Assembly (NCBI GenBank): GCA_018057705.1
Contig: JAGPDF010000027.1
Coordinates: forward strand, 1-55,517
Reading direction: 5' to 3'
From: Thermoanaerobaculia bacterium
GTDB lineage: Bacteria > Acidobacteriota > Thermoanaerobaculia > Multivoradales > JAGPDF01
Length of the DNA: 55,517 nt
Both the position numbers and the translations under genes were made by a program. The notes below the pieces were generated by a model. That model saw only the letters and a list, made by a program, of their open reading frames with translations. It was not told the DNA's origin and ran no database searches. Below, in pieces: positions 14,110 through 21,900 of the stretch (within the stretch, counting starts at the first letter, position 1; every line of letters begins with the position of its first letter).

Positions 14110-14205
14110 ATGCGGGCGATGTGTCTCTTCGCCTTCTGTCCCCTGGTGGGGGTTCCTGGCGTTCTCAGGAGGGATGGGAACCGGACGGGCGTGGGGTGCT
14201 GAGGG

Positions 14206-15135
14206 GTGAAGCCGCCGAAGGCGTCGAACGGTCCGAAGGGATCGAAGGTACCGAAAGCACCGAAGGGCTCGATGCGGCAGAAGCTGGCGTCGATCGCTTT
14301 CTGGGACGCCTTGCGGCGGCGCTATCCGGTCGCGTCGCATTGGGAGCTGGTGCGCCAGGGGAGCGGTGTGCTGGCGGCGAACCTCCTCGCGGCGCGGGCG
14401 CTCGTGCGTGGGGAGATGCGGCCGTGGGAGCTCGTCGTGCTGGTCGCGTTCGAGGCGATCGCCTACTCCCTCGTCGCCTGGATTCAGTTGCAGTTCGTGC
14501 CCCCCACGGCACGGCCGGAGGCGGAAGAGAAAAGCCTCAGCCTCGTGGCGCGGCTCCCGGCGCTCGCCTTCGGGCTCTTCTGGCTCGTCTGTGTCTACGG
14601 CCTCGTCTTCGGCTTTCTGCTGCGTGACCTGGGGCCGTTCCTCGCCGCGGTGCGCGAGCCGCTCGCCTATCTCGAAGAGAGTGCCATCCGTTGGCCGCTC
14701 GCGGTCGCCATTGCGGGGCTGCTCCTCGACGCGATCGCTGACCGCCGGTTCTGGCTCCACCATGGCGGGACGTTCGTGAGCACCCCGGCCTTCACGGCGA
14801 TGGCGCGCTGGCTCACCCTGTTCCTCGGCGGGATCCCGTTCTTCGTGCCGTTCGCCGCCGGTGGCTGGGGCGTGGCGCAGGCCGCGAAGGCGATCGAGCG
14901 AATCGACCGGCGCCATCCGCTCGGGCCGAAGCGCGGCAGGTTGCCGGCGGTGATCCTCGTCCTGCCGGTCCTGGGGCTCGGGCTCATGATGCTGGTCGGC
15001 TGGCTGATGCAGGCCGGCGAGCTCGGCTGGACGATCGGCTACTGCTCGGCGAAGTTCGCGAGCGAGATGCTGATTCTCGGCGTACCGCTCCTCGCCGAGC
15101 GGGCGAGCCGCGAAGAGAGGGCAGAGCTCGGGTAG
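14206..15135 (+). CDS. Multi-pass membrane protein of unknown function
   Basis: A 309-residue protein with about six hydrophobic segments: GVLAANLLAARALV, ELVVLVAFEAIAYSLVAW, LPALAFGLFWLVCVYGLV, WPLAVAIAGLLLDAI, WLTLFLGGIPFFVPFAAG and VILVLPVLGLGLMMLVGW. It resembles the poorly known DUF6498-like membrane proteins, but I would not insist on it. The first 22 residues (PKASNGPKGSKVPKAPKG) come from a tandem DNA repeat, so the real start may be ATG 14272 (MRQKLASIAFWDAL). No neighbour gives a functional hint. Confidence 0.6.
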   Translation: MKPPKASNGPKGSKVPKAPKGSMRQKLASIAFWDALRRRYPVASHWELVRQGSGVLAANLLAARALVRGEMRPWELVVLVAFEAIAYSLVAWIQLQFVPPTARPEAEEKSLSLVARLPALAFGLFWLVCVYGLVFGFLLRDLGPFLAAVREPLAYLEESAIRWPLAVAIAGLLLDAIADRRFWLHHGGTFVSTPAFTAMARWLTLFLGGIPFFVPFAAGGWGVAQAAKAIERIDRRHPLGPKRGRLPAVILVLPVLGLGLMMLVGWLMQAGELGWTIGYCSAKFASEMLILGVPLLAERASREERAELG

Positions 15136-15233
15136 GGGCAGAGATCCTCACCGGCGGGTGCCGGCTGAAACCGCGATGCATCCAAGTGAGTGGGTGGCCG
15201 ATCGCGGATCCTGGATCGGCCCGGGGAGCTTCC

Positions 15234-15938
15234 ATGCATCTGGCGGAGATCTGGCGGTATCCGGTGAAGTCGATGGCGGGGGAGGAGCTCGAGGAGGCGG
15301 AGCTGACAACGTCGGGCGTCGAAGGCGACCGGCTCGTTCAGGTGCGAGTCGGCGACCACCTCGTCACGGCGCGCAGCCGGCCGCGGCTCCTCGGGCATCG
15401 GGCGCGACTCGGCGCCGACGGCGAGATCCGCGTCGACGGGCGGCCTTGGAGCGATCCGGCGGTCGCGGCGGACGTCGAGCGCGCCGCGGGCGCCGGGGCG
15501 CGTCTGGTGCGGACGAGAAATGGGGACAGTCCCCAATTCTTCGAGCGCTTCGACATCCTGCCGCTCCTCGTCATGACGGACGGCGCCATCGCGGAGATCT
15601 CGAACGCGTCGCTCGCCGCCGGCTCGGTCGAGACCGACCGCCGCCGGTTCCGGCCCAACCTGCTCCTCGCCGGGGTGCCCGGACTCGCCGAGCGCGGCTG
15701 GGAGGGGCGGCGGCTGCGGATCGGAAAGGCGGGTCAGCCAGACGCGGTCGTGGTGGCGCTCGCCGATCTCCGCGGGCGCTGCGTCATGACGACGTTCGAT
15801 CCCGACACCCTCGAGCAGGAGCCGCGCGTGCTGCGCACCGTCGTGGAACGGACCGGCGGCGTCCTCGGACTGAACGCCGAAGTCGTGCGGGGCGGCCGGG
15901 TTCGGGTCGGCGATCCGGTGGAGTTGCTGCGCGGGTGA
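15234..15938 (+). CDS. MOSC-domain protein (YcbX-like) with in-frame palindrome
   Basis: A 234-residue protein. The N-terminal beta-barrel has LAEIWRYPVKSMAGEEL and GVEGDRLVQV; then comes VTARSRPRLLGHRARL, and the C-terminal MOSC core FRPNLLLAG with GRCVMTTFDPDT (the conserved cysteine) and VGDPVELL at the end. MOSC proteins use the molybdenum cofactor or carry sulfur; YcbX relatives reduce N-hydroxylated compounds. A short palindrome at 15515 to 15542 is translated in frame as TRNGDSPQFFER, just before the MOSC core. The gene still looks open and functional. ATG 15234 has GGGGAGC upstream. Confidence 0.88.
   Translation: MHLAEIWRYPVKSMAGEELEEAELTTSGVEGDRLVQVRVGDHLVTARSRPRLLGHRARLGADGEIRVDGRPWSDPAVAADVERAAGAGARLVRTRNGDSPQFFERFDILPLLVMTDGAIAEISNASLAAGSVETDRRRFRPNLLLAGVPGLAERGWEGRRLRIGKAGQPDAVVVALADLRGRCVMTTFDPDTLEQEPRVLRTVVERTGGVLGLNAEVVRGGRVRVGDPVELLRG
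15515..15542 (+). repeat. Short palindrome inside MOSC gene
   Basis: TGGGGAC-a-GTCCCCA core (15521 to 15535) with flanking A-A mismatch and GAGAA/TTCTTC outer arms. It is the same sequence as the intergenic copy at 8534 except at the edges and the centre. It keeps the reading frame. Confidence 0.85.
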
Positions 15939-15977
15939 GGTTGCGTGGCAGCTTTGCCGGCTGCTTTTTCCTGGGAT

Positions 15978-16108
15978 TGTGAGAGACGGGGCGGTCTTCT
16001 CTCGGGGGCTCGAAGGAGATGAGAGTTCGCTGCCGCGGGGAGGGGACACATAGCGGGGTGGGGCGGGGTTGCGGAGAGGGCGCGTTGGCTTGCCCGCAAT
16101 GTGTCCCC
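15978..16108 (+). repeat. Composite palindromic repeat, copy 9
   Basis: GTGAGAGACGGGGCGG start, left arm at about 16043 and one right arm CCCGCAATGTGTCCCC ending at 16108. Nearly identical to the next copy 18 bases away, so the two arose by recent tandem duplication. Confidence 0.88.
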
Positions 16109-16125
16109 TGGTGTGGGCTGAGATT

Positions 16126-16255
16126 CTGAGAGACGGGGCGGTCTTCTCTCGGGGGCTCGAAGGAGATGAGATTTCGTTGCCGCGGGGAGGGGACACATAG
16201 CGGGGTGGGGCGGGGTTGCGGGGAGGGCGCGTCGGCTTGCCCGCAATGTGTCCCC
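16126..16255 (+). repeat. Composite palindromic repeat, copy 10
   Basis: Last copy in the window, with left arm at about 16189 and right arm ending at about 16255. It runs straight into a short tandem array derived from its last bases. No copy is seen in the remaining 39 kb. Confidence 0.88.
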
Positions 16256-16335
16256 CGGTGTCATCGAGTGTTTCCCAGTGTCCTCGAGTGTCCCCCGGTG
16301 TCCCCCGGTGTCCCAAGGTGTCTCCAGGTGTTCGG
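16251..16335 (+). repeat. Short tandem array (GTGTC-type units)
   Basis: About eight imperfect units of roughly 10 bases with the form CCCCCGGTGTC, including two identical neighbours in the middle. It seems to have grown out of the TGTCCCC end of repeat copy 10 by slippage. Confidence 0.75.
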
Positions 16336-16542
16336 CGGGCCGGCCTTCACCTTGCCGGGCCGATCCGGTTCTGGATCCAGGCCAAGTCTTGCCTCTGGAG
16401 AGATGGCGACGGTTTCGATTCTTTTCCGCTTGCGGTGTCGGGTGGGAGGGGCGGATCTCGATGAAGGGAATGTCGGGCCGGTACGGCGTCTATGGCCCGC
16501 TCCGGGTCGTCGGCCCGGAGTCGACACTTCCAGGGAGGCATC

Positions 16543-17664
16543 GTGAAGCGAAGCCCATCCGCAGTTGAACGTTCATCGAAGAAGCGAAGCGCTCGGGCTC
16601 CAATGGCCGTGGGGCTCGTCTGCGCCCTCGGATTTTGCGCTGCGCCGATCCGGGCGGGCGGGCCGCCGGACTGCCTCCCGGGAACGCTGGTCACCTTCCC
16701 CGCGACGGGCGCGATCGCGCTGTACAACGTCCCTGCGAACGCGACCGAGCTCCGCGTGGAGTTGACCGGCGGCTCCGGCGGCGACTCCATCCCGGATCTT
16801 TCGGCGGTCGCTGCGGACGTCGACGTTTCGCATGTCGGCTCGACCGTCGACCGGGCGCCACTCGCGCTCGAAGGCCAGGGGAACCGCCTCGGCGGTCGGG
16901 GCGTCCATGTGGTCGCGATCTTCGAGGTCGCCCCGCCGTTGGCGCTCCAGGTGATCGCAGGCGGCCAGGGGGGGGCGGGGAACCCCGGTTTCGGCGCGGG
17001 AGGCGGCGGTGGGAGCTTCCTCTTCACGCCCGCCGGCGAGCTCTACCTTGCGGCAGCGGGCGGGGGCGGCGCGGGACTCTCGCAAGACGGCCAGGACGGC
17101 AACTTCTCCCCGGACGGAGGTGCCGGCAGCGGGCCGACCGGAGGAGCCGGTGGCACGAACGGCCTCGGCGGCGAGGCCGGCGGCGAGAAGGGCGGCAACG
17201 CCGGCGGCGGCGCGGGCTTCCTCGGCGACGGTGGCGACGGCATCGGCTTTGTCTCGGGATTCGGCGGCCACCGCATTTCGAGCCCGGGAGACGCCGCGGG
17301 CGGGGCCGGATCGGTCTCGGGCGGCGATGGCGGCTTCGGCGGCGGCGGCGGCGGCGCCGGGCCGTCCGGCGGCGGGGGCGGCGGCTACAGTGGCGGCGGC
17401 ACCGGCCTCGGCAAAGAGGGCGACGGCGGCGGCGCCGGCGGCACCTTGGTCGCCCCGAGTGGCGCGACGTTCGTGATGGAGCCTGCACCGATTCCCGGCG
17501 CCGGCTCGGTCGAGATCTGCGTCAGCGCCGAGCAGCAGGGAGAGCCCGCCGAGGTCCCGGCGCTCTCGCCGCTCGGCCTCGCGGCGCTCGCGGCGCTGCT
17601 CGCGCTCGCAGCGCTCGCAAGGATGGTCGCTCTGCGGCGGCGTGACCTGGAAGCGCCGCGCTAG
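16543..17664 (+). CDS. Glycine-rich surface protein with IPTL-CTERM-like tail
   Basis: A 373-residue protein with a signal peptide (MAVGLVCALGFCAAPIRAGG region, residues about 21 to 40). After a beta-rich part (TLVTFPATGAIALYNVPAN) comes a long glycine-rich segment, about residues 145 to 305, made of GG-x repeats like those of PE_PGRS-type or glycine-rich autotransporter-like proteins. The end is VPALSPLGLAALAALLALA followed by a hydrophobic stretch and RRR, which fits the IPTL-CTERM sorting signal: short Pro motif, membrane helix, basic tail. Such proteins are handled by an exosortase of the XrtH type. The GTG start is set by AGGGAGG. Function is unknown. Confidence 0.78.
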   Translation: MKRSPSAVERSSKKRSARAPMAVGLVCALGFCAAPIRAGGPPDCLPGTLVTFPATGAIALYNVPANATELRVELTGGSGGDSIPDLSAVAADVDVSHVGSTVDRAPLALEGQGNRLGGRGVHVVAIFEVAPPLALQVIAGGQGGAGNPGFGAGGGGGSFLFTPAGELYLAAAGGGGAGLSQDGQDGNFSPDGGAGSGPTGGAGGTNGLGGEAGGEKGGNAGGGAGFLGDGGDGIGFVSGFGGHRISSPGDAAGGAGSVSGGDGGFGGGGGGAGPSGGGGGGYSGGGTGLGKEGDGGGAGGTLVAPSGATFVMEPAPIPGAGSVEICVSAEQQGEPAEVPALSPLGLAALAALLALAALARMVALRRRDLEAPR

Positions 17665-17833
17665 AAGGACCTTCCCACCCGGTTCGTATCGTGGGGACTC
17701 GCCGCGGCTCTCGTCGGTCCTCGCTGGCGACGAGGCGCCATCTCCCGGGGCTCGAAGGAGACCGATCCGAAGGTCTCCAAAGTGGATGTAAAACGGAACC
17801 GAAATGGATATACTAGAGCGGAAGGAGGGCCCC

Positions 17834-18079
17834 ATGGCGACCCTGACGCTCAAGAACGTGCCGGACGAGTTGGTGGGGCGGTTGAAGCAGGAGGCGAAGC
17901 TCAGCCGGCGGAGCCTGAACCAGGAGGCGCTGGCGCGGCTCGAGCGCAGCCTGGTGGCCCGGCAGCAGACCGGCGCGGAGAAGGTCGCGATCATGAAGGC
18001 GGCGCGGGCGCGCCTCGCGCACTTGGCACCGCTCACCGACGACTTCCTCAGCCTGGCCAAGAACGACGGCAGGCCTTGA
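17834..18079 (+). CDS. vapB: FitA/VapB-type ribbon-helix-helix antitoxin
   Basis: An 81-residue protein starting MATLTLKNVPDELVGRLKQE, the Arc-like ribbon-helix-helix of FitA antitoxins (strand TLTLKNVP, helices DELVGRLKQEAKLSRRSLNQ and beyond). The C-terminal part, LAPLTDDFLSLAKNDGRP, should wrap the PIN toxin. GGAGGG precedes ATG 17834. A TATACT hexamer lies at 17810 to 17815 and may be the -10 element. The stop overlaps the toxin start by TTGA. DNA-binding would make it the repressor of the pair. Confidence 0.87.
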   Translation: MATLTLKNVPDELVGRLKQEAKLSRRSLNQEALARLERSLVARQQTGAEKVAIMKAARARLAHLAPLTDDFLSLAKNDGRP

Positions 18080-18480
18080 TCGTCGTCGACACGAATCTGC
18101 TCGCCTACGCCGTGCTCGCCGGGGAGCACTCCGAACTGGCGGAGCGGGTCGCGCTGCGCGACTCCGATTGGATCGCGCCGGCGCTCTGGCGGCACGAGCT
18201 GGCCAACATCCTCGCGACCGCGATGCGCGTCCGCGGACTGTCGCTGACCGAGGCCCTCTATGCTTTCGCCGCGGCGGAGCGTCTGGTCGTCGACGCGGAG
18301 ATCGAGCCCGAGCTCCCGGACCGCCTCGAGCTCGCGGCGCGCGGCAAGATCTCCGCCTACGACGCCGAGTTCGTCGCCGTCGCGCTGCGCCTCGACCTGC
18401 CGCTGGTCACCGCCGACCGCCGCCTCGCGCAGGCCTTTCCGAAGGCGGTGCTCCGGATCGAGGAGTTCGTCGTCGAGTAG
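18076..18480 (+). CDS. vapC: PIN-domain toxin VapC/FitB-like
   Basis: A 134-residue PIN-domain RNase. The four acidic residues are visible: IVVDTNLLAY (first Asp), WRHELANILA (Glu), ISAYDAEFVAVAL (Asp) and LVTADRRLAQAFP (Asp). These bind magnesium for cleavage of RNA, often tRNA. The start is TTG 18076, overlapping the antitoxin stop, which is the normal coupling in vapBC. The last residues VLRIEEFVVE form the edge strand. It is the rightmost toxin-antitoxin module of the island. Confidence 0.9.
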   Translation: MIVVDTNLLAYAVLAGEHSELAERVALRDSDWIAPALWRHELANILATAMRVRGLSLTEALYAFAAAERLVVDAEIEPELPDRLELAARGKISAYDAEFVAVALRLDLPLVTADRRLAQAFPKAVLRIEEFVVE

Positions 18481-18493
18481 GAACTGCGCCGGG

Positions 18494-18826
18494 CTAGTTG
18501 TAGCCCAGGCGGGCGAGGAAGGTCGCCATCGAGATCTCTTCGACCGGCTCGGCTTCCATGTCGCGGCCCATGACCCGCACGGTCGCGTTCGGGCCGACGA
18601 GATCGAGGAGGTCGTCGAGCCAGCCGGCGCGCGCGAGCTCCGGCAGACTCTCGGGGCGCAAGCCCACGATCGCCTCGACCCCTCCGGGCTGGCTGGCGAG
18701 CTCGCGGCAGAGAGGGCAGTCGTCGAATCCCGAGCCCTGCCCGACCAGGGTGATCCACCCCTCCTCGGCGGACAGCAGGCCTGCAGGGATCGATGCGCGG
18801 CGGCGGCGGCGGTTGTTCTGGTGCAT
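18494..18826 (-). CDS. Small hypothetical protein with CPLC motif
   Basis: A 110-residue protein: a basic start (MHQNNRRRRRASIP), then GWITLVGQGSGFDDCPLCRE, and a C-terminal helical part ending ISMATFLARLGYN. A C-x-x-C pair (CPLC) could bind a metal or form a disulfide. No family is recognised. The ATG at 18826 has GGGAGGACGT directly upstream, so the gene is likely real. It is divergent from the carboxylic-acid-reductase-type gene, and the shared intergenic region carries a perfect palindrome. Confidence 0.65.
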   Translation of the reverse strand: MHQNNRRRRRASIPAGLLSAEEGWITLVGQGSGFDDCPLCRELASQPGGVEAIVGLRPESLPELARAGWLDDLLDLVGPNATVRVMGRDMEAEPVEEISMATFLARLGYN

Positions 18827-18893
18827 ACGTCCTCCCGGAAGGTTGCTTCTACGAAGTGAAAGACGCATTCGCGCGGTGCTATCTGGCAGCTTT

Positions 18894-18914
18894 CGCCGGG
18901 GACCGTCCCCGGCG
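18894..18914. promoter_or_regulatory. Perfect palindrome between divergent genes
   Basis: CGCCGGGGAC (18894 to 18903) and GTCCCCGGCG (18905 to 18914) around one C. Position between two divergent start codons fits an operator, but the GGGGAC-GTCCCC core is also that of the short island palindromes. Either reading is possible. Confidence 0.5.
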
Positions 18915-18945
18915 AGGGCTCCGTCCGATAGTCTCCACGCCATCC

Positions 18946-21900
18946 ATGGCCCGGGTTCTCGCTGCGCCTGCGATCGTTCGCCTGCTCGAGCGCGAGCCCG
19001 GGCTGGCCCCGGCCGTCGAGAGCGTGCTCGAACGCGGTGCGGCGCTTCGCGCCGCGGCGCGACGGGCCTACGCGGATGCGGTGCCTGCGGGGCCGCCCGG
19101 GGGCGAGGCGGCACGGGCTGCCTCGGCCGAGCTCGCCGCCGCGGTCGCGGCGCTGGAGGAGATCACCGGGCGGAAGAACCTCTCGCCGTTCGGCCTGGAG
19201 CTCGACCGGGCGATCGAGCGCTTCCACCGGGCGGTGGCGGCGGCTCGGGCTGCACGCCACGCCTTCACCCCGCGGCGCGTCTTTCGTTCGGCCGAGGCGC
19301 AGCGGGCGCTCTCGCAGGCGCAGTGGCTGTTCACGCGCGCCTGGGGGGCGCTCGAGAAGGCGGCCTCGGGCCGGTCGCTCCGCGCGCTGCCCTGGCGGCT
19401 CGAGCTCTGCTCTCACCTCGACCCGGAGGCGCCTTTCGACGAGCTCGAGATCGCGGGACACGAGCTCCCCGGAACCCCTGCCGCGAAGCGCCCGTGGGGC
19501 GAGCGCTGCGTGCTCTCGGGCGAACCGTTCCTGATCGATCGCAGCCGCGAGCCGCTCGTTCGCTATCGCTCGCTCGAAGCGGCCCATCACGTACTCTCGC
19601 CTGCCAGCCACCGACTCGTGGTGCGGCTCCGCGCGGCGCTCGCCCGGATTCCGGAGGAGGCATCGGGATCGCCGGCGAGGGGGGCGCCTTCGGCCATCAG
19701 CGCGCTGCGGCGGTCGTTCGGATTCCTGTTCGAGGAGTACCTGGCCGAGCCGAGCCACCCGACCTTCGCCCGCCTCGGGCTGCTCGACTTTCCGGCGCTC
19801 GCCGTCGGACTCAACAACCTCCTCGTCGCCTGGGCGCACCGGCCGCTGTTCGGGACTCTCGCGCGCCTCCAGATGCCGGGAGACGGGCCCTACGCCTGGC
19901 GGAGCTACGCCGAGGTGCGGCGCGATGCCTTCGCCCTGGCGCGCTCCTGGGAGCGGCTCGGCGTTCCCGCGGAGGCCTCGATCGGGATCCTGGTCGACGC
20001 GAACGCGCCGGAGTTCTATCTCGCCGAGCTCGCGGCGGTCCTCACGCGCCGCACTTCGGTGGGGCTCCCGGCCTCGCTCTCCGCCGAGGCGCTCGGCGGC
20101 ATCGCCGGCCGCGCCGGGCTCGGGCTCGTCGTCGCCGACCGCCGCGGCCTCGAGCTCCTGCGCGCGCCGGGGTTCGCAGCGGCGCGCGGCGCTCTTACCG
20201 CGACCGCAGCGGTCGCCGGGGTCATCGGCTTCGGCGATGCGTTGCCTGAGTTGCAACACGACGAACGCTCTCTCTCGACATTGCTGGACGACGCTCGAAG
20301 TGACCCGGGTCTCGCGTCCTGGCGGGCCGCTTCGGGACTCACGCTCGCGACCGGAATCCTGCACGACGACGCGCCCGGCCATGCGCGGGCGCGCGAGCTC
20401 GGCATCGTGGAGGATGGCGCCGAGGACCTCTTCACCATCCTGTTCACCTCGGGCAGCACCGGACTGCCGAAGGGGACGCTCGCGACGCGCCGGCGGTGGG
20501 CGGAGGAGATGTGCGTCGAAGTCGACCTCTGGCCGTACGTCGGCGCCTCGTTCCAGCCGTCGGCGATCGCCGGCGACCGCGGCTCGGTCTGGCGCGCGCT
20601 GACCAACGGCGGCCGGGTCGGTTTCACGCGGCGCGGCGCGGAGCTCTTTCACGACCTGCGTCGGCTGCGCCCGACGCTCTTCGACGTGCCGCCGGTGATC
20701 TGGAACACGCTCTACGGCGAGTACCGGCGGGCGATCGCCCGGCCCGATCTCGACGCCGCGGAGGTCGCCCGGATACGGCGCCGCTTCCGCGACGCGCTCG
20801 GCGGCCGCATCGCTTTCATGGCGACCGGCGGGGCGCCGAGCGACGAGGGCGTGCGGCGCACCATGGAGACGCTCTTCGGCGTGCCGATGTCCGAGGGTTA
20901 CGGCACCACCGAGACCGGCTTCATCGCCAGAAACGGTGTCCTGCTGCCGGGCATCGAGTACCGGCTCATCGACCGGCCCGAGCTCGGCTTTACCGCGGCC
21001 GACCGGCCGCTGCCGCGGGGCGAGCTCGCGGTGCGCACGGCGCGCTCGACGGCGCGGTATCTGGGCGCCGAGGCGCGCGATGCATCCGAGTTCACCGCCG
21101 ACGGTTTCTTCCGCACCGGCGACCTGGTCGAGCTCGGCCCAGGCCGGCGGGTGCGCGTCGTCGGGCGCTCGAAGCTCACCTTCAAGCTCGCCGGCGCGGA
21201 GCTCGTCTCGCCCGAAGAGCTCGAGCGCGTCTATTCACGGAGCGAGTCGATCGAGCAGATCTGGATCACCGCCGCGCCCGGCGCGGCGCGGGTCGTGGCC
21301 GTCGTGGTGCCGCGCCGCGACGGCGTCGACGAGCGCGAGCTCACCGACGAACTGCTGCGCGTCGCCGGGGAGGCGGCGCTGCGTCCCCACGAGCGGGTGT
21401 CGGGAGTGGTCGTCGCGCAGCGCGAGGGCGGCGCCTCGCCGTGGACCGTGGAGAACGGGCTGCTCACCCCGTCGTTCAAGATCCACCGTCGCGCGCTCGG
21501 CGAGCGCTATCGCGAGGCGATCGCGAGCGCCGTCGCCGGCGTGGCCGGTATCGCAGCCAGCGCCGGCGTCGCAGCCAGCGCCGAGCCCGGATGGAGTGGC
21601 GCGGTCGGAGCGGATGCGAGCTCCACGGAGAAAGCTCTCACAAGGGACGAAGGCGCGGCCGCCGAGAGTCTGCGCGCGATGACCGCTATCGTCGCCATCG
21701 TCGCAGGGGTCTTGCGCCGGCCGCGCGAGACGATCGACCTCGAGCTCTCGTTCGCCGAGCAGGGGGGCGACTCGCTCGCCGCGCTCGAGCTGGCGATGCG
21801 GATCGAAGAGGTCTTCGGCGGCAAGGAGCGGCTCGACGAGGCGGTGCAAGCGGCCTCGGAGACGCTCGCCCGGCGACCGCTCCGCGAGCTCGCCGCCTGG

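Larger units (their letters stand above)
15939..16542. other. Gene-free stretch with two repeats and a tandem array
   Basis: About 600 bases without a gene. It contains composite repeat copies 9 and 10, the GTGTC tandem array (16251 to 16335), and about 200 bases of leader before the glycine-rich surface protein, in which I see no clear promoter. Confidence 0.5.

Noticed and set aside
16251-16335. Tandem GTGTC units as a CRISPR-like array
   Set aside because: Units of about 10 bases without unique spacers; a simple slippage array.
16573-20652. Minus-strand open frame of 1,359 codons
   Set aside because: It is antisense to the glycine-rich protein, the vapBC-like pair and the reductase, all of which have clear domains on the plus strand.
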